From contig CM049317.1 in NCBI GenBank assembly GCA_026874595.1, positions 43,610,401 through 43,674,400 on the forward strand: a stretch of DNA of 64,000 bases, in the 5' to 3' direction. Position 1 is the stretch's first letter; the number at the start of each line of letters is the position of its first letter. This DNA is from Sipunculus nudus (taxonomy: Eukaryota > Annelida > Sipuncula > Golfingiida > Sipunculidae). Of the stretch, positions 46,389-60,965 are shown piece by piece. Both the position numbers and the translations under genes were made by a program. The notes below the pieces were generated by a model. It was not told the DNA's origin. It searched no databases and was given only the letters and a program-made list of their open reading frames with translations.

Positions 46389-49300
46389 TTTTTAGCGAAC
46401 CTGTGAGCTTATGTGATTGCGCTGCGGCGTCCGTCCACCGTCCGCCATCCATGGCTGGACGTCTGCCACCCATGGCTATAGTCAGAAACTGTCGGTGCTA
46501 GCAGCTCCAAATTACGGCAATAAATAAAACTCAGAAGTCGGAAGCCTTCGGAAGTCGGAAGCCATTATAATTTTTGATATAATGTTAAAAATAACGATCA
46601 TACCAACACTTTTTCGTGTTAAAATGGAAGATATAGACCCCCTTTGCAAAATAGAAAGTCGCACAAACGTATATTCCCATATATGAAAATCAAAGCATTT
46701 ATAATGCGTCGGAAGCCTCTCGGAAGTCATCCTGAGGTGACAGATGATGTTCAAAATGCATAAAACTCGGAAGTCAAGACCATATAGCACCAACCAAAAA
46801 TGACACAGAAAAAGTCTTGCATAATTCCAAATTTTAATTTAAGTTATATTTATGTATTTGAATAAAACCATAATGTATATTACTAATTAAACATAATGAT
46901 CTATAAAATATAAAAAAATAAATGTTGAAATATACATTCAAATGTAATACATTATATATCATATCGCGACGTTATATTTTAATATGGAATAATATTTCTA
47001 ATAAATATAATATAAAAGCATTTAAAATTTCGTAATTTGATCAAAATGGTGTGATAATTTTTTTCCTTATATAACAAAATAGATTAGAATATTTTATCAT
47101 ATTAAAAAAGGTAAGTATTCTACATTAATTTGTATTATATTATTTTTACATAATACTATTCAAATATTTGATAAAATACATAAATTTGTATATTAATGTA
47201 AAAAAAAAAACAAAGTATCAAACTGTAGGAACTGGTAAAACCGTAAGAAAAGTCCATTAAGTTTTGTATTAATAAAACTATTCTTTTTTTATCCATTAGG
47301 GTGCTATATAAATGAAACTAATTTTTATCCATGCATTAGGTTGCTTTATATGGAACGCATATATAACTCTCCAATGCTTGTTGAATACTGATCACCCAAC
47401 ATATCAGGAAACATTTTTAGAACATTGCACAGAAAATTTGCATAAACCATTATAAAAACACTTCCAAAATATTTCGAAAATTTAAAAATATGTAAAACTG
47501 CATAACTGTGAAAGATTTAAAAAAAGGCATGTGATGTTGCAAAAATATTGATATAAATTATAACAGTATCTTTATATTTTAATTTTAGCTTAAAATAATT
47601 TATGTAGGAAGGATATTACATTATTATATGAGTCCAGAGATCATTTTTTAATTTTACACTTTAAAGCCACATACTGTTTTGGAAACATTTTAAGAACAGT
47701 TTCATAAAATGTTTGTGCTAACTGGGGATCAGGCAATAAGAACAATGAAACGCGTGTGCCTTTAAGGTAACGACATAAACTATCTTTAGATAATTATCAG
47801 TTACAACTAATAGGAGGAATCGCCATCTAAAATCTTTTCTGCCATCTGTTATCCTTTTTATTTGTTAGAATAACTCCCTAGGTGGAGGAGACAAATTATC
47901 ACATACATGAATGGATATATAAATAATCATATTATATACAATTTAATCATTTCATATATTAATTTATATTGACCTATATATTTCTGTCTATATATTGATT
48001 ATATTGTACTTTTATAATATATGATATTTTATCATATAATATAATTTAATATCAAATTATATTGCTGTTGAATGAATATATAATTATATCGTCATCTGTG
48101 TTATTTAACACATTATGTATACATTTTATTATACTTGTATTATGTAATTATATTTTGCATCATGTATGAATTTGTTCAATGAAAAAAATAGAAAATACCA
48201 AAACAAATCTGTATTGTATTATACTGTTTTTTTTATTTATAATTATAGTATTTTATATTCATGTTTTATATTTTAATATGAATTTATATATTATGTTGTT
48301 AGTTATATACATTATGATTCTATTCAAATACATAAATATTACCTTAATTAATATTTGGTTTAATGCATATATAATTTTGTTAGTTATATACATTATGATA
48401 TTATTCAAATACATAAATATTACCTGAATTAATATTTGGGTTGATGCAAGACCTTTTTGTATCATTGTTGGTTGATACTGTGGCTTGACTTCCGAATTTT
48501 ATGCATCTTGAGCATCATCTGTCACTTCAGGATGACTTCCGAGAGGCTTCCGACACATTAATTATGCTTTAATTTTCATATATATTAATATATATCTTTG
48601 AAACTTTCTCGTATGAAAAAGGGTGTCTATGTCTTTCGTTTTAACACAAAAACTTGTCGATTTGTTCGTTATTTTTAAAATTATACTAAAATATAAAACG
48701 GCTTCCGACTTCCGAGGGCTTCCGACTTCCGAGTTTTATTTATTGCCCAAAATTACATGTAAGAATTAGTCCAATGCGAAACTTGGTGCCCTAGAGCTTA
48801 TTATTGGGTATTGGCATTAATTTAGATTTTATAGAGAAAAAGCTTAAAAACCTTTAAAAATCTTTTCTTAAACTGTCCAGCCAAATTGTCCAATATTTCA
48901 CAGAAATCTTCCCTGGAGCAAACTCTTTCAAATGTGTTCGAATATTTCCAGTGTGGTGATTTTTGACAGAGTTACAGGAAGTTGAACTTAGTCATTTGCA
49001 TGCCAGAAACGGCTGGAGCTATCATCATCAAATTTTGTGTTAATGTTGGTCACTTGAGTCATATGTGAAATTGAAGTATTGGTGGCGCCACCTGCATTGG
49101 TCTTTTTGTACGGGGGTCAACGGTGCCCGAAGCATACAGAGGGCTACGAAAAACTTCTTCTCTGAAAGCGTAAAGCCAAATTGTTTAATATTGCACAGAA
49201 ATGCTCCTAGAGTAGTGCTTTCTTAAGTTTGTTCAAATGGTCTCTGTTCAATGACTTTTGGCCGATTTATGGGAAGCATAATATAGTAAAATGTTATAGC

Positions 49301-49747
49301 AGCCCATTTCTGCTCAGTGGCTACAAAGATCTTCTTCTCAAAAAACACTTGGTCAAATTCCTTAATCTCACACATGAATGATCCTTAGATGTTGATGATT
49401 CAAATTTGTTCCAGTTGTTTTGATTCAGTGATTTTCTTAGATTTTATACAGGAAAAGTTAAAAAAGATATAAAAATCTTCTTCTCCGAAACTTTCCAGCC
49501 AAATTGTCCAATATTTCACAGAATGATCCCTAGAACAATTTCTCGCAAATGAGTTTGAATGGCTCCAGTTCGGTGATTTTTGGCCGAGTTACAGGAGGTT
49601 TAACTTAGTCATCTATGCAAAAAAGCATACTTAACTTAAAATCTCAGAAACAGCTGGAGCTGTCGTCCAAATTTTATGCCAATGTTTGTAACATGAGTCA
49701 TATCTGAAATTGAGGTGTTGGTGGCGCCACCTACATTGATCTGTTTT
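46389..49747 (+). mobile_element. T-family element split by a Mutator-like element, then by the giant L element
   Basis: The 5' end TAGCGAACCTGTGAGCTTAT is near 46395 after a T-run. The text breaks at 46515 and resumes at 48748. It continues as two modules ('gccaaattgtccaatatttc' at about 48880 and 49500) to 49747. There the giant L element starts, again in a T-run. T-type sequence appears to continue past 60238. Confidence 0.65.
46516..48747. mobile_element. Mutator-like or foldback element, 2232 bp, ~275-bp TIRs
   Basis: The left arm (46516 to about 46790) begins GGCAATAAATAAAACTCAGA and is mirrored by the right arm (about 48473 to 48747), which ends GAGTTTTATTTATTGCC. Repeated CGGAAGTCGGAAGCC motifs face inward in both arms. 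Flanking 9-mers CCAAATTAC (46507-46515) and CAAAATTAC (48748-48756) differ at one base, fitting a 9-bp duplication. Long TIRs plus 9-bp duplications are typical of Mutator-like elements. The interior is extremely AT-rich, with a two-copy ~78-bp repeat near 48297-48440, and encodes nothing recognisable. Confidence 0.8.
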
Positions 49748-52700
49748 TAGCTCAGCTGACTATAAGTCATCTGAGCTATAGTCGTGGTCCATTGTCCGTC
49801 GTCCGTCCGTCTGTCCGTAGATGTGGCACGTTTTGAAACCGTAAGACCTAGGAATCCAAAATTCAGCATAATGTTAGATGTCCCCAAGATCTCCTACCAA
49901 GCCGAAAACTGGGTCTTTGCGACTTCATTCCTTTGAGAAATTAAGGAAAAACCTCAATTTTTTATTAAAAACCTATTTTCACACTTCAGGACTGCCTAAT
50001 ATCAAAACCACTCATCTGTTTTTCCTCATATTTCCTATAAATAATCCTCTATATAATTCCTATGTACATGCCAGAAATTAGGTCTTTATTATATAATTTA
50101 AAAAAGTTATGGGCCCAAACATAATGCATTTTGTAAATAATCAGGAAATAAATTTTATCACTTAACACAAAACTTGTTAAAGCTTAGGTCTTTTTTTCCA
50201 GTAATATTACTTTTATTTATCAAAATAAAATTGTATACCCAAAATAAGATCAAAATCTTTTAAATTTTTTAAAATATTAGCAAAAATAAAAAATTGGTAC
50301 CTTAAATTTTGCCCAACTTTGACAATGGCACGTTTTTTTGCTGTAACTGCTGTGGATTTAATTTTACAGCATAATTTTGTTAGCATTTCAACTGTTAACA
50401 CCGAAAAATTTGAAACCAGTTGATCAAAAACTGTAGATTTTATTCAAGTTTTCAAGCACCATGTCACATATTGCTAGTGTTATGCAGTTTGCTAGAGCTC
50501 AGCTCCCGAGCTTCAGCTCTAAGTTCCTTAAATTTGGCATACAGTTGGATTTCTCCAAAATCCCCTACCATGCCAAGAATTTGGTCACTAGACTTAATTC
50601 CTTCGAGATATCAATGAAAAACTTCATTTTTCCATTAAAAACCCATTGTTACACTTTAAGACTGCCTCATATCAAAATCACTGATCTGACTTTGATCATA
50701 TATAATATACATATTTTTCTATACATTCGCTATGCACATGCCAGAAATGATGTCAGTATTGTGATTATTTTTTATAAGTTATGGGCCCAAACATAATGCA
50801 CTTTTTTAAAAATCAAAAAATATATTTACTCACCTTAGATGAGAATTGCTGAAGCTGGAGACTTTTTGTCAGGAATATAACTTTATTTAATCAAGATTCG
50901 ATTGTTTACCCAAAATCAGATCTGAATTTTGCAAATTTTTCAAGTTATTAGCTTAAATAAAAAAATCAATACCCTAAATTTTGTCCAACTTTGGCAATGG
51001 CATGTTTTTTTTCTGTAAGCACTGTTGATTTAATTTTCACAGCATATATACATAAAGATTTAATCTTTTAAAATCTGAAATTTCAAAGGAATTGATTGAA
51101 AAGAGTAGCTTTTATTCAAGTTTTCATACACCATGTCAAGTGTTGTTTACATCTAGCCCACCTAGTAGTAAAGCCTTCACTTGCATTATGTAACCCACCC
51201 CAGGCAGCTTGTCTTGGCTCAGCTGGGCCACTACTAGCAGGCTTCTTCCTCTCTGCCCTGCACACCCTCCCCCCCCCTAGATGATGCATTAACTAGATGA
51301 ATGTTATAATTTTCTGTATTTCATTTAATTCTTGGCTATGCTACATTTTAGATTTTGTATTTACCACCAGGGTTACAATGATTAAAGTGCACATTTAATT
51401 GTGTCCACAAAGTGGTGTATTGCTATGAAAGTGTGGATGTTCATCAGATGAGTAATTCCTTCCTTGAGGAGAGTAAAAACTTCACAAGGTGTGAAATTGA
51501 CTATTAATTCCAGGAATAAATTAAAGCTTAGATTGTAATTAGCATAATGATATTGTTTGTCCCTCATTCAACCAACAGTGTGTATACTTTATTTGAAAAG
51601 ATGTTTTTATTTTACCAAATTTACAGAATCTTATTTTATTTTGGTGAATAAGATTAAGCATGTACTGAAAACTTCAATTTGCAAAACTTTTTAATAGTGA
51701 TTCAAGGAATAATCTTGCAGATGCTATGTTGTGGCATTATTTTCTTTTAAATTCAGTTTAAAAATTTGTGATTTAAAAGGGACCTATGGGTCACGACGCT
51801 CAGCTGTTATATATGATAAAAAAATATTATTTAGAAATGAGGCACATGCTGGTTTTGTGTGGTAATAAATATAAGCTGTATTATGAGTTGTTGTTGTTTA
51901 GCTTATGTATGATTTTGATAGTACCTTTGGAGACTGGGAAGAGGATTGATTTCATTTATTTTTTTATTAACAAATGGAGTACTACTGTCACACAGATTTT
52001 GACTTGGCCATATAACTTATAAGCAGAACATATAATATAAGAGTTTAACTATTTATTAAAAAAATTACAAATATTGTCCCAAATATAATTTTAATTAAAA
52101 ATAATAAGAGAATCATATGATTTTTTAAAATGAAATATAACTGATATGATTATTAAAATAATATTACAGAATATATTCATGAATGCATTCATGAATACAT
52201 TTTGAAAGTATTTGCACGAGTATTCATATACTTTCATTTTTACCTGAATTCCCATTCTTTATGCAAGAAATTTTATAATGGAGTACATAATCATATTCGT
52301 ATTTAAATACAATTACAAAGTATTTGCACCATGTCTGGTATTTATTCAGTTTTCACCAAACAAAGATGTTGAGAATCCAGAATATACAAAATTCACACAT
52401 TTAAATAATGATCATAAGTACCTGGTTTTATGGCCTTTATTTATATTAAAAAATAACTGTAAAAAATTCATTTTGGACTAATTTCACATCAATGTACACA
52501 CTAGACACAGTAGGAATCTAGATTAATATTATCAACTGCATCTTTGTCTATCATTAATTTCCTTCATATAATCCCTAATGATTAGTAATGAATAATATGA
52601 TTTACTTCTTTATCATTAAAATTGAACTTAAAAATGCCATAGGTGACTGCATGGTGTTATTTGGAATATGTGACATTCTACCCATCGATACAAGATTCTT

Positions 52701-55700
52701 AAATCATCGGTAACTGCAAGTTAATTTCCTGTTATTATAAACTAACAAATTCCTTTTCTATTTTTCTTTAATTTGTTATTAAAAAGCAATAAAAATTTAT
52801 TAATTTATTGTTTATTGTTATGTTGTTGGTTAAAACTACTAGACGAGTTGGGTTGGACACCTGGATCAACTGTGGCTGGCCATAAGCTGCCTGCATTCCC
52901 GCCTCAAGCGTGCATAATTTGATGAAAGGTCAACAAGGTCAACAAAGTGGTGACTCAAGAGGGGCTGGAGACAGCCAAAGTCTGACAGGGTCTCATAAAA
53001 AACATTAATAAAAGCTACAATATTTGGCCAATTTCTTTCAGCTTTCTAAACTAAAAAGCTGAAATCCTAATGTGTGCATGATATGAAAATTATATCAACA
53101 GTGCTCACGGGAAACAAACGTGCCATGGTCACAGTTGGGCAAAATTTAAGGTACTAATTTTATATTTATGCTAATAACTTATAAAATTTGAAAAATTCAG
53201 AACTAATTTTGGGTATTCAATTGAATCTTGATTAAATAATGTTACATCCCTGACAAAAAAATCTCTCGCTTCAGCAATGCCCTTTTTAAGGGAGTTAATA
53301 TATTTCTTGATTTTTTACAAAGTGGATTATGTTTGGGCCCATAACTTAAAACAATTACGCAATACTGACATCATTCTGGCATGTGCATAGAGAATGAAAA
53401 ATATGTATATTATTTATGATTAAAGTCAGATCAGTGGTTTTGATATTAGGCAGTCTTGAAGTGTAACAATGGGTTTTTAATGGAAAAATGAAGTTTTTCA
53501 TTAATATCTCGAAGGTATTAAGTCCTAGTGACCAAATTCTTGGCATGGTAGGGGATTTTGGAGACATCTAACTGTATGCCGAATTTAAGGAACTTAGAGC
53601 TGAAGCTGGGGAGCTGAGCTCTTGCAAACTGCATAACACTAGCTTGATGTAAACAATATATTACATGGTGCTTGAAAACCTGATTAAAATCTACAGTTTT
53701 TGATCAACTGGTTTCAAATTTTTGGTGTTAACAGTTGAAATGCTAACAAAAACATGCTGTGAAAATTAAATCCACAGTACTTACAGTAAAAAAAGCGTGC
53801 CATGGTCAAAGTTGGGCAAAATTTAAGGTACCAATTTTTTATTTTTATTAATATTTTAAAAAATTTAAAAGATTTTCATCTAATTTGGGGTATACAATTT
53901 AATTTTGATTAATTAAAGTTATATTACTGGAAAAAAGGTCCATAGCTTTCACGTTTTTTTGTGTTAAGTGATCAAATATCTTTCCTGATTTTTTACAAAT
54001 GCATCATGTTTGGGCCCATAACTTTTTGAAATTAAATAATACAGACATAATTTCTGGCATGTATATAGGAACTATATAGAGGAATATTTAGGGTTAATAT
54101 GAGGAAAAACAGATAAGTGGTTTTGATATTAGGCAGTCCTGAAGTGTGAAAATAGGTTTTAAATAAAAAAATTGAGGTTTTTCCTTAATTTCTCAAAGGA
54201 AAGAAGTTGCAAAGACCCAGTTTTCGGCTTGGTAGGAGATCTTGGGGACATCTAACATTATGCCGAATTTTGGATTCCTAGGTCTGGATTAATACCTTAA
54301 TTTCACATTCAAGGGAATAATACATTTAAGTTTATATATTATTTAAGCATATCCACTTTTTCCATGAAAATAGTTTTTATCTGATTAATTTTTTTTATTT
54401 ACAAGTTTTATAAATTTTTATTTAAAAAACACTGAAAATATAAGTTAAAATATTAGAATTCTTATTTGCAATCATTATACATCCAGAGTGTAGCTCGTAT
54501 TGGGTCATATTATGCATACACATATATTTTTATTATTTTTAAATCACAAATTTTCAAACTGAATTTAAAAGAAAATAATGCCACAACATGGCATCTGCAA
54601 GATTATTCCTTGAATCACTATTAAAAAGTTTTGCACATTGGAGTTTTCAGTACATGCTTAATCTTATTCACCAAAATAAAATAAGATTCTGTAAATTTGG
54701 TAAAATAAAAACATCTTTTCACATAAAGTATACACACTGTTGGTTGAATGAGGGACAAACAATATCATTATGCTAATTACAATCTAAGCTTTAATTTATT
54801 CCTGGAATTAATAGTCAATTTCACACCTTGTGAAGGTTTTACTCTTCTCAAGGAAGGAATTACTTATCTGATGAACATCCACACTTTCATAGCAATACAC
54901 CACTTTGTTGACACAATTAAATGTGCACTTTAATCATTGTAACCCTGGTGGTAAATACAAAATCTAAAATGTAGCATAGCCAAGAATAAAATGAAATACA
55001 GAAAATTATAACATTCATCTAGTTAATGCATCATCTAGGGGGGGAGGGTGTGCAGGGCAGAGAAGAAGCCTGCTAGTAGTGGCCCAGCTGAGCCAAGACA
55101 AGCTGCCTGGGGTGGGTTACATAATGCAAGTGAAGGCTTTACTACTAGGTGGGCTAGATGTAAACAACACTTGACATGGTGTATGAAAACTTGAATAAAA
55201 GCTACTCTTTTCAATCAATTCCTTTGAAATTTCAGATTTTAAAAGATTAAATCCTTATGTATATATGCTGTGAAAATTAAATCAACAGTGCTAACAGAAA
55301 AAAAACATGCCATTGCCAAAGTTCGACAAAATTTAGGGTATTGATTTTTTATTTAAGCTAATAACTTGAAAAATTTGCAAAATTCAGATCTAATTTTGGG
55401 TAAACAATCGAATCTTGATTAAATAAAGTTATATTCCTGACAAAAAGTCTCCAGCTTCAGCAATTCTCATCTAAGGTGAGTAAATATATTTCTTGATTTT
55501 TTAAAAAAGTTCATTATGTTTGGGCCCATAACTTATAAAAAATAATCACAATACTGACATCATTTCTGGCATGTGCATGGCGAATGTATAGAAAAATATG
55601 TATATTATATATGATCAAAGTCAGATCAGTGGTTTTGATATGAGGCAGTCTTAAAGTGTAACAATGGGTTTTTAATGGAAAAATGAAGTTTTTCATTGAT

Positions 55701-58700
55701 ATCTCAAAGGAATTAAGTCCTAGTGACCAAATTCTTGGCATGGTAGGGGAATTTGGAGAAATCCAACTGTATGCCAAGTTTAAAGAACTTAGAGCTGAAG
55801 CTCGGGAGCTGAGCTCTAGCAAACTGCAAAACACTAGCAATATGTGACATGGTGCTTGAAAACTTGAATAAAATCTACAGTTTTTGATCAACTGGTTTCA
55901 AATTTTTGGTGTTAACAGTTGAAATGCTAACAAAAACATGCTGTGAAAATTAAATCCACAGCGGTTACAGCAAAAAAAACGTGCCATGGTCAAAGTTGGG
56001 CAAAATTTAAGGTACCAATTTTTTATTTTTGCTAATATTTTAAAAAATTTAAAAGTTTTTGATCTTATTTTGGGTATACAATTTAATTTTGATTAATAAA
56101 AGTAATATTACTGGAATAAAAGTGCTTAGCTTTAACAAGTTTTGTGTAACGTGATAAAATTTCTTTCCTGATTATTTACAAAATGCATTATGTTTGGGCC
56201 CATAACTTTTTTAAATTATACAATACAGACCTAATTTCAGGCATGTACATAGGAATTATATAGAGGATTATTTATGGTTAATATGAGGAAAAACAGATGA
56301 GTGGTTTCGATATTAGGCAGTCCTGAAGTGTGAAAATAGGTTTTTAATAAAAAATTGAGGTTTTTCCTTAATTTCTCAAAGGAATGAAGTCGCAAAGACC
56401 CAGTTTTCGGCTTGGTAGGAGATCTTGGGGATATCTAATATTATGCTGAATTTTGGATTCCTAGGTCTTACGGTTTCAAAACGTGCCACATCTACGGACG
56501 GACGGACGGACGACGGACAATGGACCACGACTATCGCTCAGATGACTTATAGTCTGTCCATCCGTCCGTCTGTCCGTCCGTTCGTAGATGTTAATCAAAA
56601 TTAAATTGTATACCCAAAATAAGATCAAAATCTTTTAAATTTTTTAAAATATTAGCAAAAATAAAAAATTGATACATTAAATTTTGCCCAACTTTGACAA
56701 TGGCACGTTTTTTTTGCTGTAACTGCTGTGGATTTAATTTTCACAGCATGTTTTTGTTAGCATTTCAGCTGTTAACACCGAAAAATTTGAAACCAGTTGA
56801 TCAAAAACTGTAGATTTTATTCAAGTTTTCAAGCACCATGTCACATATTGCTAGTGTTATGCAGTTTGCTAGAGCTCAGCTCCCCAGCTTCAGCTCTAAG
56901 TTCCTTAAATTTGGCATACAGTTGGATTTCTCCAAAATCCCCTACCATGCCAAGAATTTGGTCACTAGACTTAATTCCTTCGAGATATCAATGAAAAAAC
57001 TTCATTTTTCCATTAAAAACCCATTGTTACACTTTAAGACTGCCTCATATCAAAATCACTGATCTGACTTTGATCATATATAATATACATATTTTTCTAT
57101 ACATCCGCTATACACATGCCAGAAATGATGTCAGTATTGTGATTATTTTTTATAAGTTATGGGCCCAAACATAATGCACTTTTTTAAAAATCAAAAAATA
57201 TATTTACTCACCTTAGATGAGAATTGCTGAAGCTGGAGACTTTTTGTCAGGAATATAACTTTATTTAATCAAGATTCGATTGTTTATCCAAAATCAGATC
57301 TGAATTTTGCAAATTTTTCAAGTTATTAGCTTAAATAAAAAAATCAATACCCTAAATTTTGTCCAACTTTGGCAATGGCATGTTTTTTTCTGTAAGCACT
57401 GTTGATTTAATTTTCACAGCATATATACATAAGGATTTAATCTTTTAAAATCTGAAATTTCAAGGGAATTGATTGAAAAGAGTAGCTTTTATTCAAGTTG
57501 TCATACACCATGTCAAGTGTTGTTTACATCTAGCCCACCTAGTAGTAAAGCCTTCACTTGCATTATGTAACCCACCCCAGGCAGCTTGTCTTGGCTCAGC
57601 TGGGCCACTACTAACAGGCTTCTTCTCTGCCCTGCACACCCTCCCCCCCCCCCCCTAGATGATGCATTAACTAGATGAATGTTATAATTTTCTGTATTTC
57701 ATTTTATTCTTGGCTATGCTACATTTTAGATTTTGTATTTACCACCAGGGTTACAAATGATTAAAGTGCACATTTAATTGTGTCCACAAAGTGGTGTATT
57801 GCTATGAAAGTGTGGATGTTCATCAGATGAGTAATTCCTTCCTTGAGGAGAGTAAAAACTTCACAAGGTGTGAAATTGACTATTAATTCCAGGAATAAAT
57901 TAAAGCTTAGATTGTAATTAGCATAATGATATTGTTTGTCCCTCATTCAACCAACAGTGTGTATACTTTATTTGAAAAGATGTTTTTATTTTACCAAATT
58001 TACAGAATCTTATTTTATTTTGGTGAATAAGATTAAGCATGTACTGAAAACTCCAATTTGCAAAACTTTTTAATAGTGATTCAAGGAATAATCTTGCAGA
58101 TGCCATGTTGTGGCATTATTTTCTTTTAAATTCAGTTTAAAAATTTGTGATTTAAAAATAATAAACATATATGTGTATGCATAATATGACCCAATACGAA
58201 CTACACTCTGGATGTATAATGATTTCAACTAAGAATTCTAATATTTTAACTTATATTTTCAGTGTTTTTTTAATACAAATATATAAAACTTGTAAATAAA
58301 AAAAAATTAATCAGATAAAAACTATTTTAATGGAAAAAGTGGATATGCTTAAATAATATATAAACTTAAATGTATTATTCCCTTGAATGTGAAATAAAGG
58401 TATTAGTCCAGACCTAGGAATCCAAAATTCGGCATAATGTTAGATGTCCCCAAGATCTCCTACCAAGCCGAAAACTGGGTCTTTGCAACTTCTTTCCTTT
58501 GAGAAATTAAGGAAAAACCTCAATTTTTTATTTAAAACCTATTTTCACACTTCAGGACTGCCTAATATCAAAACCACTGATCTGACTTTAATCATAAATA
58601 ATATACATATTTTTCATTCTCTATGCACATGCCAGAATGATGTCAGTATTGCGTAATTGTTTTAAGTTATGGGCCCAAACATAATGCACTTTGTAAAAAA

Positions 58701-60237
58701 TCAAGAAATATATTTACTCCCTTAACAAGGGCATTGCTGAAGCTAGAGATTTTTTTGTCAGGGATGTAACATTATTTAATTAAGATTCAATTGAATACCC
58801 AAAATTAGTTCTGAATTTTTCAAATTTTATAAGTTATTAGCATAAATATAAAATTAGTACCTTAAATTTTGCCCAACTGTGACCATGGCACGTTTGTTTC
58901 CCGTGAGCACTGTTGATATAATTTTCATATCATGCACACATAAGGATTTCAGCTTTTTAGTTTAGAAAGCTGAAAGAAATTGGCCAAATATTGTAGCTTT
59001 TTTTAATGTTTTTTTATGAGACCCTGTCAGACTTTGGCTCTCTCCAGCCCCTCTTGAGTCACCACTTTGTTGACCTTGTTGACCTTTCATCAAATTATGC
59101 ACGCTTGAGGCGAGAATCCAGGCAGCTTATGGCCAGCCACAGTTGATCCAGGTGTCCATCCCAACTCATCTAGTAGTTTAACCAACAACATAACAATAAA
59201 CAATAAATTAATAAATTTTTTTTTGGTTTTTAATAACAAATTAAAGAAAAATAGAAAAGGAATTCGTTAGTTTATAATTACAGGAAATTAACTTGCAGTT
59301 ACTGATGATATAAGAATCTTGTATCGATGGGTAGAATGTCACATATTCCAAATAACACCATGCAGTCACCTATGGCATTTTTCAGTTCAATTTTAATGAT
59401 AAAGAAGTAAATCATATTATTCATTACTAATCATTAGGGATTATATGAAGGAAATTAATGATAGACAAAGATGCAGTTGATAATATTAATCTAGATTCCT
59501 ACTGTGTCTAGTGTGTATACATTGATGTGAAATTAGTCCAAAATGAATTTTTTACAGTTATTTTTTAATATAAATAAAGGCCATAAAACCAGGTACTTAT
59601 GATCATTATTTAAATGTGTGAATTTTGTATATTCTGATTCTCAACATCTTTGTTTGGTGAAAACTGAATAAATACCAGACATGGTGCGAATACTTTGTAA
59701 TTGTATTTAAATACGAATATGATTATGTACTCCATTATAAAATTTCTTATATAAAGAATGGGAATTAAGTAAAAATGAAATTACATGAATACTCCTGCAA
59801 ATAGTTTCAAAATGTATTCATGAATGCATTCATGAATATATTCTTTAATATTATTTTAATAATCATATCAGTTATATTTCATTTTAAAAAATCATATGAT
59901 TCTCTTATTATTTTTAATAAAAATTATATTTGGGACAATATTTGTAGTTTTTTTAATAAATAGTTAAACTCTTATATTATATGTTCTGCTTATAAGTTAT
60001 ATGGCCAAGTCAAAATCTGTGTGACAGTAGTACTCCATTTGTTAATAAAAAAATAAATGAAATCAATCCTCTTCCCAGTCTCCAAAGGTACTATCAAAAT
60101 CATACATAAGCTAAACAACAACAACTCATAATACAGCTTATATTTATTACCACACAAAACCAGCATGTGCCTCATTTCTAAATAATATTTTTTTATCATA
60201 TATAACAGCTGAGCGTCGTGACCCATAGGTCCCTTGT
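49748..60237 (+). mobile_element. Giant rearranged L-family element, 10.5 kb
   Basis: The 5' end TAGCTCAGCTGACTATAAGT is at 49748 and the 3' end CAGCTGAGCGTCGTGACC then CATAGGTCCCTTGTT ends near 60237. Inside, the same module is present three times: + (49880-51778), - (54560-56540) and + (56590-58150). A reversed 3' end (GGGACCTATGGGTCACGACG) appears at 51779. Short peptides such as MIKNCRFYSSFQAPCH recur in both orientations only because the DNA is repeated. Confidence 0.8.
51777..60237. repeat. Large inverted repeat with ~3.7-4.3-kb arms
   Basis: The left arm (51777 to about 56110) is the reverse complement of the right arm (about 56590 to 60237). Matching landmarks are 51779 with 60237, 52990 with about 59040, 53450 with about 58560, 54290 with about 58410 and 54750 with about 57945. 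The left arm holds about 680 extra bases (about 53450-54130) absent from the right. The spacer is about 480 bp around 56110-56590. Arms look highly similar by eye. Confidence 0.9.
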
Positions 60238-60960
60238 TTACAAGCAAAAATGTAAATTAAGACTCTTCTGGCTTATACACTGTTTTTTTTTAAGAAACTG
60301 TTAAGCTGATTGGTTCAAACTTTACAAGAATTGTTCTATGGTATTGTTCTGACAGTTTTATAAGAATAGATTGGGTAAATGCAGCTTAAAAAAACAGTGT
60401 AGCTAATTGAATAAGGCTTTCAGTGTTTGAATACAGATTTGGTAACATGCCAAGTCAAGTGGTCAATCAGTGCACCCAGGTGGTCCAGACATGACCGTGG
60501 TAACTGACCTGGCTTTGCCTGGTACCCAGATACAGTCTAGACGTCAAGACGGTGTGTCTGTTAACGGCCGGCCGTTCGTTAGCAGGGCACAAATCGTAAC
60601 CGCTGGACCTAGAAACTTCTAAGTGAATATCCAGGGAGGTCAATAAAAATCTCCTTGGAAACCTGAAATTAGATCACTGCGACCTATCCTCCGAGCTATG
60701 GGGCTTGAAAGTACCCCCCAGAATAATGAAAAATATAATACAAAACCTCCAATATCTTGTTAGTTAATGCATGGATTGTCATGAATCTTGCCTTGAATAT
60801 TGACAATGACTAGTTTTGTCAGTTCCCGAAAAGTGGTGGCGCCACCTGTATTTTTTATTATTTTAACATTTTTTAAAATTTTTTTACAATAAAATGACAA
60901 CAGTCGTCAGTTTCTCAGCTAATTACATGTAGTGTCCCAAAACCTGGTGTGTTTATTGAT
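60238..60960. repeat. T-element tail and an L-type module fragment
   Basis: The module phrases 'gcacaaatcgtaaccgctgg', 'ctccttggaaacctgaaatt' and GGTGGCGCCACC (60835) are present without element ends. Confidence 0.55.
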
Positions 60961-60965
60961 CACAA

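Noticed and set aside
49878-58656. Recurring small open frames (MIKNCRFYSSF..., MRDKQYHYANYNLS..., MSPRSPTKPKTG...)
   Set aside because: They recur only because the DNA module is present several times in both orientations. The frames overlap each other, have no shared start context and show no domain.
51786-60247. Frames beginning MGHDAQL at many places
   Set aside because: These are translations of the L-family 3' hairpin region, which explains their recurrence.
50420-60247. An autonomous transposase or polymerase in the 10.5-kb L element
   Set aside because: No frame exceeds about 125 codons and none resembles Rep, helicase, transposase or reverse transcriptase.
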